Positions 51,617 to 62,061 of a stretch of DNA of 64,000 bases are shown in pieces. The position numbers and the translations under genes are program-made. The stretch spans positions 2,510,439-2,574,438 of the forward strand of contig NZ_KI912268.1 of NCBI RefSeq assembly GCF_000242615.2, in the 5' to 3' direction. A model generated the notes under the pieces. That model made no database searches, was not told the origin of the DNA, and saw nothing but the letters and a program-made list of their open reading frames with translations. This stretch comes from Holophaga foetida DSM 6591 (lineage in GTDB: Bacteria > Acidobacteriota > Holophagae > Holophagales > Holophagaceae). Position 1 is the first letter of the stretch. Every line of letters begins with the position of its first letter.

Positions 51617-52843
51617 ATGCCTGAAATCGCCTTCCTCCCCAGCCCCATCAACCTCCCCGGTGCCAACATCAAAGTGGTCGGCGTGGGGGGTGCGGGGTGC
51701 AACGCCATCGATCGCATGATCGCGAGCGGCGTTTCCGGGGTCCAGTTCATCGCCATGAACACCGACCAGCAGAGCCTGGCCCAGAACCAGGCCACCGCCC
51801 GGGTCGCCCTGGGCCCCCTGAGCATGCGTGGTCTCGGGGCCGGCGGCAACTCGGAGCGCGGCGCCGTGGCCGCCGAAGAGAGCCGGGAGGAGATCCTGGC
51901 TCACCTCCAGGGCGCCGATATGGTCTTCATCACCGGTGGCATGGGCGGCGGCACCGGTACCGGCGCGGCCCCTGTGGTCGCCAGCTGCGCCCGGGAACTG
52001 GGCGCTCTCACCGTGGCCGTGGTGCTGACTCCCTTCAGCTATGAAGGCGCCGGCAAGGCCCAGAAGGCCGCCGCTGGCCTGGACAACCTCCGCAACACCG
52101 CGGACACCGTCATCGTGGTCTCCAACCAGAAGCTCCTCACCCACTGCGAGAAGGGCGTAAAGGTCAAGGAAGCCTACCAGGTCGCCGACGGCGTCCTGAT
52201 CCAGGGCGTGCGGGGCATCACCGATCTCATCCTGCGCCCCGGCACCCTCAACGGCGACTTCGCCGACGTGGAAGCCGTGCTGCGCAACGGCCGGGAGGCC
52301 CTCATCGGCACCGGCAACGGCAAGGGCGAAGAGGCCCTCCTGGACGCGCTCCAGAAGGCCATGGACTGCCCCCTGCTGGAGCGCGGCACCCGCGGCCCCG
52401 CCACCCAGGTCATCGTCTCCGTCATGGCGGACTGGGATCGGGTGGAGCTGAGCGCCGTGGAGACGGCCATGAACTACCTGAGCCAGCACTATCAGGGACT
52501 GGCGGATATCAAGCTCTGTCAGGTGGAGGCCCCCGAGCTGGAGGACCGCGTCCTGGTGACAGTCCTGGCCTCCGGCTTCGACAAGCCGGTGGAGTCCTTC
52601 TTCGTCCCCGAGGTTTCGCACCTCATGGGCAACGAGGATCCCGTCACGACCTCCCGGGACCTCGGAAGGGTCTATGGCGAGACTTCGGCCCCCCCCACCA
52701 ATGAAAACCCCGTGGCCACTCCCACCCGCCTCCTGCCCCAGGCCCCCACGCCCAGTGGCGAAGTGGTGGGGCTGGCGGACGATCTCCACGTCCCCGCCAT
52801 CATCCGCATGAACCAGGGACAGGGACGCCTGCCCATGGAGTAG
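51617..52843 (+). CDS. ftsZ: Cell division GTPase FtsZ
   Basis: 408 residues from ATG 51617 (GGAG upstream); TTG 51602 is less likely. The GTP motif GGGTGTG is at about 110-116 with [11 protein letters not shown] at the N-terminus. The T7 catalytic loop ([17 protein letters not shown]) has the conserved acid region, with Thr for the usual Asn in N-x-DF-D. The C-terminal peptide, [13 protein letters not shown], resembles the DIPxFLR consensus that binds FtsA. It is closed by a hairpin. Confidence 0.96.
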   Translation: MPEIAFLPSPINLPGANIKVVGVGGAGCNAIDRMIASGVSGVQFIAMNTDQQSLAQNQATARVALGPLSMRGLGAGGNSERGAVAAEESREEILAHLQGADMVFITGGMGGGTGTGAAPVVASCARELGALTVAVVLTPFSYEGAGKAQKAAAGLDNLRNTADTVIVVSNQKLLTHCEKGVKVKEAYQVADGVLIQGVRGITDLILRPGTLNGDFADVEAVLRNGREALIGTGNGKGEEALLDALQKAMDCPLLERGTRGPATQVIVSVMADWDRVELSAVETAMNYLSQHYQGLADIKLCQVEAPELEDRVLVTVLASGFDKPVESFFVPEVSHLMGNEDPVTTSRDLGRVYGETSAPPTNENPVATPTRLLPQAPTPSGEVVGLADDLHVPAIIRMNQGQGRLPME

Positions 52844-52845
52844 GC

Positions 52846-52864
52846 TCTTGCGCAACGCGCAAGA
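52846..52864 (+). terminator. Short hairpin after ftsZ
   Basis: TCTTGCGC pairs with GCGCAAGA (8 bp, AAC loop) directly after the ftsZ stop. There is no T-run on +. It probably ends or trims the ftsZ message before gcvPA. Confidence 0.55.
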
Positions 52865-52916
52865 AAGGGCTGGCACACCGGCAGCAGGGACCCCAGATTA
52901 GGCGCGAGGATTTCCC

Positions 52917-54257
52917 ATGCGCTATCTGCCCCTGGCCCCCTCTGAAGACCGTGCTCTGCTGGATGTCATCGGGGTTGACCGCGCCGAAGACCTCCTGAAG
53001 AGCATCCCTGAAGCCCTACGGTTGAACCGGGGGCTGGAGCTTCCGCCCCACGCCTCGGAGCTGGATGTCCTGCGGACCATGGAGGGCCTGGCCGGGGCCA
53101 ACCGCCCCTTCCGCTCCCGCTTCCTGGGGGCCGGGGCCTACAGCCACTACATCCCCGCCGCCGTGGACCATCTAGCCAGCCGCCAGGAGTGGTTCACCTC
53201 CTACACGCCCTACCAGCCCGAGATCAGCCAAGGAACCCTCCAGGCCATCTTCGAGTACCAGACCATGATCTGCGACCTCACGGGGCTGGAGGTCACCAAC
53301 GCCAGCATGTATGACGGGGCCACCGCCGCCGCCGAGGCCGCCCTCATGGGCCTGCGTCTCAACCGCCACCGGGGCACGGTCCTGGCGAGCGAGGGCCTCC
53401 ACCCCCACACCCTGGAGGTGATCCGCACCTTCCTGGCCCCCCGGGAGGGCCTGGCCCTGGTGGAGGTGTCCCTGAAGGACGGACTCACCGACCCGGAGGA
53501 TCTCCGCGCCAAGCTCAGTGAGGATGTGGCCTGTGTCCTGGTGGGCTATCCCAACTTCCTGGGCTGCGTCGAGGATCTTCAGGCACTCGCCGAGCCCATC
53601 CATGCCGCAGGAGCGCTCCTGGTCTCCGTCACCCAGGAGGCCCTGGCCTTCGGCTGGCTGGAGGCCCCCGGGCACGTGGGGGCGGATCTGGCGGCGGGGG
53701 AGGCCATGAGCTTCGGGAACCGCACCAGCTTCGGTGGCCCCTTCCTGGGCTTCCTCGCCGCCAGGGACAGTGGCAAGCGCGAGATGCCGGGCCGCCTCAT
53801 CGGCCAGACCCACGATGCCGATGGACGCCCCGGCTGCGTGCTCACCCTGGCCAGCCGGGAGCAGCACATCCGGAGGGAGCGGGCCACCTCCAACATCTGC
53901 TCCAACCAAGCCCTCATTGCCCTGCGGGCCAATATCTTCCTCCAGCTCGCCGGTCCCGAGGGCCTGCGGGGACTGGCGGAGCAGAACGCGGCCAAGGCCC
54001 AGTATCTGCGCGAAAAGCTCCTGGACTCCGGGTGCTTCGAACCGCTCTGGGAGGCCCCCTTCTTCAATGAGTTCGCCCTGCGCTGCCAGGGGGACGTGGA
54101 GGCCCTTCAGCATGCCTGCCGGGAGGCGGGCTTCCAGCCGGGCCTGGATCTGGGCCCCTACGGCTGGGACGGGGCCGTGCTCTGGTGCGCCACGGAACTG
54201 AACACCCGCGAGGACATGGACCGCCTGGCTGAAGTCCTGGGAGCCCTCCCATGCTGA
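52917..54257 (+). CDS. gcvPA: Glycine dehydrogenase (decarboxylating) subunit 1
   Basis: 446 residues, alpha subunit of the two-subunit P-protein of the glycine cleavage system. It starts RYLPLAPSEDRALLDVIGVD and has FLGAGAYSHYIPAAVDHLAS and FTSYTPYQPEISQGTLQAIF, as in GcvPA. The gene overlaps gcvPB by 7 nt. The 73-bp gap before it is too short for a glycine riboswitch. Confidence 0.96.
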   Translation: MRYLPLAPSEDRALLDVIGVDRAEDLLKSIPEALRLNRGLELPPHASELDVLRTMEGLAGANRPFRSRFLGAGAYSHYIPAAVDHLASRQEWFTSYTPYQPEISQGTLQAIFEYQTMICDLTGLEVTNASMYDGATAAAEAALMGLRLNRHRGTVLASEGLHPHTLEVIRTFLAPREGLALVEVSLKDGLTDPEDLRAKLSEDVACVLVGYPNFLGCVEDLQALAEPIHAAGALLVSVTQEALAFGWLEAPGHVGADLAAGEAMSFGNRTSFGGPFLGFLAARDSGKREMPGRLIGQTHDADGRPGCVLTLASREQHIRRERATSNICSNQALIALRANIFLQLAGPEGLRGLAEQNAAKAQYLREKLLDSGCFEPLWEAPFFNEFALRCQGDVEALQHACREAGFQPGLDLGPYGWDGAVLWCATELNTREDMDRLAEVLGALPC

Positions 54258-55756
54258 ACCGCAACCGCGAACCCCTGATCTTCGAAAGCTCCGTGGTCGG
54301 CAAGGTGGGCATGGACCTGCCGCACCTGGATGTGCCCGAGGCCCGGGACACCCGCCCGGAGCACCTGCGCCGGGGGCCCTTCCAGGCCCTTCCCTCTGTC
54401 AGCGAGGTCGAAGTGATCCGCCACTTCACCCGCCTCTCCCACGACAACTACGGAGTGGATGATGGGATCTACCCCTTGGGTTCCTGCACCATGAAGCACA
54501 ACCCCCGGCTCAACGAACGGGTTGCCAGCCTGCCCGCCTTTGCGGAAAGCCACCCCCTCTCAGCTCAGGAGGATGTCCAGGGCAACCTCGCGGCCCTCTT
54601 CATGCTCCAGGAATGGCTGAAGGAGATCACGGGCCTGGCCGCCGTCACCCTCCAGCCCAGTGCCGGAGCCTCCGGGGAGCTTACGGGGGTCATGCTCATC
54701 CGGGCCCACCATGTGGCCCAGGGCGCCAGCCGCCGGGTGATCCTCACTCCCGACTCCGCCCATGGCACCAACCCCGCCACTGCGGCGATGGCAGGCTACG
54801 AAGTGGTGGAAGTCCCCTCCGCCCCGGACGGCACCATCAGCTTCGAGGATGTGGTGGACCACACCGGCAAGCACCACCCGGGCCTGATCTCGCTCGTGGA
54901 GACCCTGGGGGCCGAAATCGCCGGGGCCATGATCACCAACCCCAACACCCTGGGAGTCTTCGAGCACCGCATCCAGGAGGTCGCGGACCTCCTCCACGGC
55001 ATCGGTGCCCTGCTCTACATGGATGGCGCCAACATGAACGCCCTGGTGGGCGTGGCCCGCCCCGGCGACTTCGGCGTGGATGTCATGCACCTGAACCTCC
55101 ACAAGACCTTCTCCACCCCCCACGGCGGCGGGGGTCCCGGAGCGGGTCCCGTGGCCTGCACGGCGCAGCTGGAGCCATTCCTCCCGAGGCCGGTCGTTGT
55201 CCGGGATGGTTCCGGCTACCGGATGGACTGGGATCGCCGCCAGAGTATCGGCAAGGTCCACGGCTTCTTCGGCAACTTCGGCATCGCCATCCGGGCCCTT
55301 ACCTACTGCCTGAGCCATGGCGGCGACGGCCTCAGGGCTGCCACCCTGCGGGCCATCGTCAACGCCAACTACCTGCGCCGCCGCCTGGAAGGCACCTACC
55401 ACCTGCCCATCCAGAGCCCCACCCTCCACGAGGTGGTCTTCAACGACGCCCTTCTCAGCAGTGCCGGAGTCCACACCCTGGACGTGGCCAAGGGGCTCAT
55501 CGACCGGGGCTTCCACCCCCCCACCATCTACTTCCCCCTCATCGTCCCCGGGGCCCTGATGATCGAGCCCACCGAAAGCGAGAGCAAGGCCGAACTGGAC
55601 GCCTTCGTGGCGGCCCTAGAGGACATCGCCCGCCAGGCCCAGAGCGACCCCGAAGCCCTGCACCGGGCGCCGGTCAGGGCGCCCCTGCGACGCATGGATG
55701 AGACCACAGCGGCCAGGAAGCCGGTGTTGCGCTGGACAGGCTTCAGGCCCCAGTGA
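54251..55756 (+). CDS. gcvPB: Glycine dehydrogenase (decarboxylating) subunit 2
   Basis: 501 residues, the PLP subunit of the P-protein. The PLP Lys is in HLNLHKTFSTPHGGGGPGAG, with TVTLQPSAG-like ALQPSAGASGEL and HGTNPATAAMAG upstream. It releases CO2 from glycine and passes the aminomethyl to the H-protein. GcvH and GcvT are not in the window, so the rest of the system lies elsewhere. Confidence 0.96.
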   Translation: MLNRNREPLIFESSVVGKVGMDLPHLDVPEARDTRPEHLRRGPFQALPSVSEVEVIRHFTRLSHDNYGVDDGIYPLGSCTMKHNPRLNERVASLPAFAESHPLSAQEDVQGNLAALFMLQEWLKEITGLAAVTLQPSAGASGELTGVMLIRAHHVAQGASRRVILTPDSAHGTNPATAAMAGYEVVEVPSAPDGTISFEDVVDHTGKHHPGLISLVETLGAEIAGAMITNPNTLGVFEHRIQEVADLLHGIGALLYMDGANMNALVGVARPGDFGVDVMHLNLHKTFSTPHGGGGPGAGPVACTAQLEPFLPRPVVVRDGSGYRMDWDRRQSIGKVHGFFGNFGIAIRALTYCLSHGGDGLRAATLRAIVNANYLRRRLEGTYHLPIQSPTLHEVVFNDALLSSAGVHTLDVAKGLIDRGFHPPTIYFPLIVPGALMIEPTESESKAELDAFVAALEDIARQAQSDPEALHRAPVRAPLRRMDETTAARKPVLRWTGFRPQ

Positions 55757-55873
55757 TCAGGAGATCAAGAGCCGCATAGGCCTCCAGGAAGGCCATCAGA
55801 AGCCCCGGAGTCCGTCACTGCAGACGCCGTAGGCCTCGGCCAAGGCCTCCCTCCAAACGTCACCCTCCGTGGA

Positions 55874-55887
55874 GTTCCACGTGGAAC
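55874..55887. other. parS: parS-like centromere site
   Basis: A second copy of the 14-bp palindrome GTTCCACGTGGAAC, here in the gap between gcvPB and the Uma2 gene. With the following A it matches TGTTCCACGTGGAACA at 15 of 16. It is 23.5 kb from the copy inside queA. Confidence 0.88.
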
Positions 55888-55904
55888 ACAACCCCGGGAG
55901 CTCG

Positions 55905-56450
55905 TCATCCCAGGACGGCGGACAGCTGCCCCCCGAGTAGGGCAACCGCGTCGCCCCACTGCAGGCGCGCAGCTTCCCCGTACCGCCCGTTCTCCAGGCG
56001 CAGCAGCACGCCCACCCGCTCCCCGGGATCCACAATCAGGTACTCGGGCACCCCGGCAGCCTCGTATCGCCAGCGCTTGATGCTATGGTCCTTCCCGGCG
56101 GTGGAAGGGCTTAAGATCTCGACCACAAGGTCTGGAGCCCCCTCGATGCCCCTCGCCGACTTCTTGGCGGGGTCGCATACGACCACAAGATCGGGCTGCA
56201 CGACATCCTCACCCAGGAAGACATCGACCGGGGCGGCAAAGACCTCACACTCACCCCCGCCGCTCTTGCGCTTCGCATCCTCCAAGGCATTGAAGATGTT
56301 GACATAAAGCTGGCCACTGATCCGCTGGTGCTCCAGGTTCGGCGCGGGGGTCATATTGTAGGCCACCCCATGGATAAGCTCCCAGCGGCCCTCCCAGGCC
56401 TCCCGCTCATCAAGGGTGTAGAGGGGCTGTCGGGGTTGTGGAAGGTTCAT
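55905..56450 (-). CDS. Uma2-family putative restriction-endonuclease-fold nuclease
   Basis: 181 residues of the Uma2 (DUF820) family. The PD-(D/E)xK core is VVQPDLVVV... followed by APDLVVEILSPSTAGKDHSI, and ends in AGVPEYLIVDPGERVGVLLR. Such proteins are numerous in Cyanobacteria, Deinococcus and Acidobacteria, of unsettled function. It is monocistronic. Confidence 0.9.
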   Translation of the reverse strand: MNLPQPRQPLYTLDEREAWEGRWELIHGVAYNMTPAPNLEHQRISGQLYVNIFNALEDAKRKSGGGECEVFAAPVDVFLGEDVVQPDLVVVCDPAKKSARGIEGAPDLVVEILSPSTAGKDHSIKRWRYEAAGVPEYLIVDPGERVGVLLRLENGRYGEAARLQWGDAVALLGGQLSAVLG

Positions 56451-56488
56451 CGGCCGTCCTCCGTATCTTCAAAGCATAGCGCCAGCCT

Positions 56489-57418
56489 CTACTTCCTCGC
56501 CCCCACCTGGATCATGGGCGTGGCCCCGCCCATGGGCGTGATGATCAGGTTCCCCTTGGCCCCGATGTCCCGCAGGGCCTGGATGCGCTGGTACTCGATG
56601 ATCTGGGGGGTCAGGCTGGCGCTGACGAGCTGCTGAGCCTTGGCCTGGCCCTCGGCCTCGATGCGCTTGCGCTCGGCCTCCTGCTTCTCCTTCAACAGGA
56701 CGAAGGCCATCTTCTGGGCCTCCTGGTCCGCCGCGATCTTGTCATTGATGGCCTTGGTGATCTGTTCCGGCAGGATGACATTGCGCAGGAGCGCCTGTTC
56801 CAGAGTGATCCCCCGGGCCGCAAAGGAGGCCTTCAGGGTCTTGGTGACCTGCTCCACGAAGGCCTGCCGCTTGGTGGTGTAGAGTTCCGTGGCGGTGAGG
56901 TTGGCGGCCGAATCCCGTAGGCTGGCCCGGATCTCACTGCGGAGGATCTTCCCTTCCACATCGGGCCCGATCTCGCTGTAAATCCTGGCCACCTTGGCCA
57001 CCTTGGCCACCTTGGCCAGCTGCAGGGAGTAGAAGATGGTCCAGTCCAGCTTCACCGTGAGGCCGTCGCTGGTGATGACCTGGATGGAGTCGTCCCCCTT
57101 CCGCTGGCCTTCATCCCCCACGTTGGACATGGTGTAGTTCAAGGTCCGCACTTCCATCTCCACCACGCTGGCGAAGGGGTTGATGAAGTGCAGGCCCGCG
57201 GGGAGGGCCTCGTCCCCAACCTTGCCGAAGAGGATCACCACCCCGGCCTGGCCCGGGGGCACCACCACGGCCATGGAGCCCAGGAACAGGAGCGCGCCCA
57301 CCCCCAGGCCCAGGAACTGGGCCACCCGGTAGGCCTTGGAAAGGGGATAGCCGACCTTGGATTTCAGGCGCCAGGCCAGGGCACCGACGACCAGGAGGAG
57401 GATGGCGAGGAAGATCAT
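56489..57418 (-). CDS. SPFH/prohibitin-family membrane protein
   Basis: 309 residues from ATG 57418 (MIFLAILLLVVGALAW); the longer frame to 57493 is not supported. One or two N-terminal membrane helices precede an SPFH domain (VVVPPGQAGVVILFGKVGDE; RTLNYTMSNVGDEGQ) and a coiled-coil tail (EAQKMAFVLLKEKQEAERKR). It resembles prohibitins, which scaffold membrane microdomains or control FtsH. The Lys-Val-Ala triplet is repeated three times near residue 140 because of a 9-bp tandem repeat. Confidence 0.9.
   Translation of the reverse strand: MIFLAILLLVVGALAWRLKSKVGYPLSKAYRVAQFLGLGVGALLFLGSMAVVVPPGQAGVVILFGKVGDEALPAGLHFINPFASVVEMEVRTLNYTMSNVGDEGQRKGDDSIQVITSDGLTVKLDWTIFYSLQLAKVAKVAKVARIYSEIGPDVEGKILRSEIRASLRDSAANLTATELYTTKRQAFVEQVTKTLKASFAARGITLEQALLRNVILPEQITKAINDKIAADQEAQKMAFVLLKEKQEAERKRIEAEGQAKAQQLVSASLTPQIIEYQRIQALRDIGAKGNLIITPMGGATPMIQVGARK
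56989..57018. repeat. 9-bp tandem repeat in the SPFH gene
   Basis: The unit TTGGCCACC is repeated in tandem three times, with a partial unit at each end, and encodes Lys-Val-Ala repeats in frame. Most relatives have one such unit before IY-x-x-IG. It is a candidate slippage locus. Confidence 0.75.
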
Positions 57419-57465
57419 GGGGGCTCCGGGGATGCCCCAGCATAGCGGAGGGCGGCCAAAATGCC

Positions 57466-57491
57466 GCATCCCCGACAGAAGCCGGGGATGC
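57466..57491 (-). terminator. Hairpin downstream of fabI
   Basis: GCATCCCCG pairs with CGGGGATGC (9 bp, 8-nt loop) 35 nt past the fabI stop. On the minus strand it is followed by GGCATTTTGG, a short T-run. Confidence 0.65.
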
Positions 57492-57525
57492 ATTCAGGGA
57501 AAGGGCTGTCAGAGCGCCCGGTGGA

Positions 57526-58290
57526 TCATTCCGCCATGATGGAGAACCCGCCATCCACGTAGAGCACCTGGCCAGTGACCCCGCGCCCCATGGAGCTGAG
57601 CAGGAAGAGGGCGGCATCCCCCACCTCGAAGATGTCCGTGTCCTTGCGCAGGGGAGTGCGGCTCCGGTGGTGGCGCATCATGCTGCCGAAGCCGGAGATG
57701 CCCGAGGCCGCCAGGGTCTTGATGGGGCCGGCGGAGACGGCATTGACCCGGATTCCCTCGGGACCGAGATCGGCCGCGAGATAGCGCACGCTGGCCTCAA
57801 GGGCGGCCTTGGCCACGCCCATGACGTTGTAGTTGGGCACCACCCGCTGCCCGCCCAGGTAGCTGAGGGTGAGGATGCTGCCACCTTCGGACATCAAAGG
57901 GTGGGCCATCTGGGCAAGGGCCGTGAGGCTGTAGGCACTGATATCGTGGGCGAGCCGGAAGTCCTCCCGGCTCGTGGCCAGGAACTGACCCTCAAGGGCA
58001 GCCCTGGGCGCGAAGGCCGCAGCGTGGACCACGAAGTCCAAGTGCCCCCACTCCTGCTTCAGGCGCTCGAAGGTCATCACGATCTGCTTGTCCGAGGTGA
58101 GGTCCAGGGGGAGCAGTAGGGGATTGTTCAGTCCCTCCGCCAGCTCCCGCACATTCTTGCTCAGCCGCTCGTTCTGATAGGTCAGGCAGAGTTCAGCCCC
58201 CTGCTCCGCCAGCTTCTGGGTAATACCCCAGGCGATGGACCACTTGTTGGCCACGCCCACGATGAGACCGCGTTTTCCCTGCATCAACAT
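57526..58290 (-). CDS. fabI: Enoyl-ACP reductase FabI
   Basis: 254 residues from ATG 58290, with AGGAGG 4 nt before; ATG 58284 is an alternative. SDR fold with GLIVGVANKWSIAWGI, the Tyr-x6-Lys site YNVMGVAK and GPIKTLAASGI. It reduces enoyl-ACP in the last step of fatty-acid elongation and is the triclosan/isoniazid-type target. A long stable hairpin is in its leader. Confidence 0.95.
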   Translation of the reverse strand: MLMQGKRGLIVGVANKWSIAWGITQKLAEQGAELCLTYQNERLSKNVRELAEGLNNPLLLPLDLTSDKQIVMTFERLKQEWGHLDFVVHAAAFAPRAALEGQFLATSREDFRLAHDISAYSLTALAQMAHPLMSEGGSILTLSYLGGQRVVPNYNVMGVAKAALEASVRYLAADLGPEGIRVNAVSAGPIKTLAASGISGFGSMMRHHRSRTPLRKDTDIFEVGDAALFLLSSMGRGVTGQVLYVDGGFSIMAE

Positions 58291-58325
58291 AGAGCCTCCT
58301 TCAAGGCAGTCGAATAGGATAGCGC

Positions 58326-58373
58326 AAGCGCGGGCCTCCTCGCCCCTATCAAGGGGCAAGGAGGCCCGCGCTT
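58326..58373. promoter_or_regulatory. Long GC-rich hairpin in the leader between fabI and the antitoxin gene
   Basis: A 15-bp perfect outer stem (AAGCGCGGGCCTCCT and complement), one mismatch, and a 6-bp inner stem with a 4-nt loop. It is 35 bases upstream of the fabI start, in a divergent gap, so it cannot be a normal 3' terminator for the present neighbours. It may be an attenuator or an orphan terminator of a lost gene. Confidence 0.6.
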
Positions 58374-58390
58374 CTGTTGTAAATCACAAT

Positions 58391-58405
58391 TGCCGATTAT
58401 CGGCA
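58391..58405. promoter_or_regulatory. 15-nt palindrome TGCCGATTATCGGCA upstream of the antitoxin gene
   Basis: TGCCGAT and its complement ATCGGCA flank a central T. It lies about 120 bp before the antitoxin start. Antitoxins commonly repress their own operon through such sites; this one is a candidate operator. Confidence 0.4.
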
Positions 58406-58526
58406 GAGCACAGCCTGAGCGGGCCTTCGGGATTTCAGTGCCAAGCGATACGATGCCACAGGAAATGCCCTTTTGGCCCTTGCTGCTGTCGACAAAATGA
58501 CGACAATAATAAGGAAGGTGCTTCCC

Positions 58527-58826
58527 ATGAAAACAATCCCACTCCGCGATTTCCAGCGCGAGGGCTCCAAGGCCTTGGATCCGCTCGCCCCCACAGAGCC
58601 GCTGATCCTGACTGGGCGCGACCAGGATTTCCTGCTTCTGCCGATGACCCCCGATAGCCGGACTGCCCTTCTGGATATGGTCGAAGGCCTTAGTGCCATC
58701 CTGGCCCTCAGAGAGGATCAGAAGCTCGCTGTGGAAACGGGTTTGGATCAATCAAGCATGCAGGATGTCGAAGAGGAGATCCAAGAGGCCAGGAAGTCCC
58801 TCAAACCCAGGAAACGCTCTGCATGA
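58527..58826 (+). CDS. Phd-like antitoxin
   Basis: 99 residues from ATG 58527 with AAGGAAGG upstream; an in-frame ATG 58473 is upstream of the natural start. The N-terminus KTIPLRDFQREGSKALDPLA and EPLILTGRDQDFLLLP follow the Phd/YefM fold pattern; the C-terminus is charged and helical, suited to toxin binding. No toxin gene follows directly; instead there is 4.6 kb of mobile DNA and then a PIN-domain gene on the same strand. Confidence 0.65.
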   Translation: MKTIPLRDFQREGSKALDPLAPTEPLILTGRDQDFLLLPMTPDSRTALLDMVEGLSAILALREDQKLAVETGLDQSSMQDVEEEIQEARKSLKPRKRSA

Positions 58827-58957
58827 GCAGATCCCTGGTTGAACGAAGCCGCTCCGCGGCGGGGGTGGCGCCGTGTGGCGGGCCCGCGCAGTAAGAAAGC
58901 TAGCAATTCCATGTAAATGAAGGCTCCTTGGTCATCGCGATGTTGACGCATCGCCAG

Positions 58958-58962
58958 ACGAC
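58958..58962. repeat. Left target-site duplication of IS21: ACGAC
   Basis: The five bases ACGAC precede the IS21 left end TGTCA and recur directly after its right end, TGACA, at 61196-61200. Confidence 0.85.
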
Positions 58963-59091
58963 TGTCAAGCAAGCGACATGAAAATTAACCCACCCGGCGA
59001 CACGAATATTGACCCCCTTGTTGTATGAGCCCGTGGGGTGTCTGGAGCGTAGGCCGTAGGCCGAAGCGGAGGACACCCCACTGGGTGCGGC

Positions 59092-61127
<2,036 letters not shown>

Positions 61128-61195
61128 GACTTCCCCTCCGTGAGGGGGGTCAACTTTCGTGTCGTTCCTGGGTCAGTTTCTGATGTCGCCTGACA

Positions 61196-61200
61196 ACGAC
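61196..61200. repeat. Right target-site duplication of IS21: ACGAC
   Basis: Direct copy of 58958-58962, flush with the IS21 end. Confidence 0.85.
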
Positions 61201-61214
61201 CAAGGAGGTACTAC

Positions 61215-62057
61215 ATGAAGGACGTCAGTCTATCTCTATCCCGCCTGGAAGCGGACCTGCGAATGGCGGATCGGGCGAAAGGGACGATCCAGCAATACCT
61301 AGCTTCGATCCGGCGCTTTGAGGAGGCTCTGGGCTCGGATCTGGCGGAGGCGGATCAGGAGGCTATCCGCCGCTGGGTGGACCACCTCCGGCTGCAGCCC
61401 ATCGGGCCGGAACGGCTGCGGTGCCACTACTCGGCGCTGAAGTTCCTCTACGCTCGCACCCTGGGGCAGCCGGAGAAGGTGGCCTTCATCTCGATGCCCC
61501 GCAAGGACGCCCCGCTGCCCACGGTCCTGAGCCCAGCCGAAATCCAGCGGGTGCTGGATGCCTTCCTGGTCGCCAAATACCGAGTGTTCTTTGCCCTCAT
61601 CTACGCCACCGGGCTCAGGATCCGTGAGGCCAGTCTGCTCCAGACCACCGACATCGACGCGATGCAGCGGGTCATCCATGTGCGCAACGGTAAGGGTGGA
61701 AAGGAACGCCTGGTCCCCCTGAGCTCCAGCCTCTACGCCCTGCTTCGGAGGTACTACGGGCACGAACGCCCACCACTCCCCTGGGTGTTCACCTCGAAGG
61801 CGGGCAAGCCGCTCTGCCACGAAACCGCGCGCCGAGCCTTGCTTTGCGCCTCCGCCGTGGCGGGCATCGGCAAGGTGGTCACCCCCCACATGCTCCGGCA
61901 CTCCTTTGCCACGAACCTTCTGGAGCACGGCACGGACCTGCGAAAGATCCAGGTGGTGCTGGGGCACGGCAGCATCAAGTCCACGACGATCTACACCCAG
62001 GTCTCACCGAGCCAGATCGCTTCCGTGAGAAGTCCTCTGGAGGATTTGAAGCTATAG
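61215..62057 (+). CDS. Tyrosine recombinase (XerC/D-like integrase) of the IS91-type module
   Basis: 280 residues, with AAGGAGG before ATG 61215. A SAM-like N-terminal domain (YLASIRRFEEALGSDLAEAD) is followed by the catalytic core: Arg in ATGLRIREASLL, Lys in NGKGGKERLVPLS, HxxR in PHMLRHSFATNL, His in LGHGSIKS and the nucleophile Tyr in TTIYTQVSP. All catalytic residues are present. It is 4 nt from the IS91-type transposase gene, a pairing seen in many IS91-like elements. Its upstream DNA is cut by IS21. Confidence 0.95.
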   Translation: MKDVSLSLSRLEADLRMADRAKGTIQQYLASIRRFEEALGSDLAEADQEAIRRWVDHLRLQPIGPERLRCHYSALKFLYARTLGQPEKVAFISMPRKDAPLPTVLSPAEIQRVLDAFLVAKYRVFFALIYATGLRIREASLLQTTDIDAMQRVIHVRNGKGGKERLVPLSSSLYALLRRYYGHERPPLPWVFTSKAGKPLCHETARRALLCASAVAGIGKVVTPHMLRHSFATNLLEHGTDLRKIQVVLGHGSIKSTTIYTQVSPSQIASVRSPLEDLKL

Positions 62058-62061
62058 CGCC

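Noticed and set aside
52844..52916. Possible glycine riboswitch before gcvPA
   Set aside because: Only 73 bp separate ftsZ from gcvPA, and the expected conserved core is absent.
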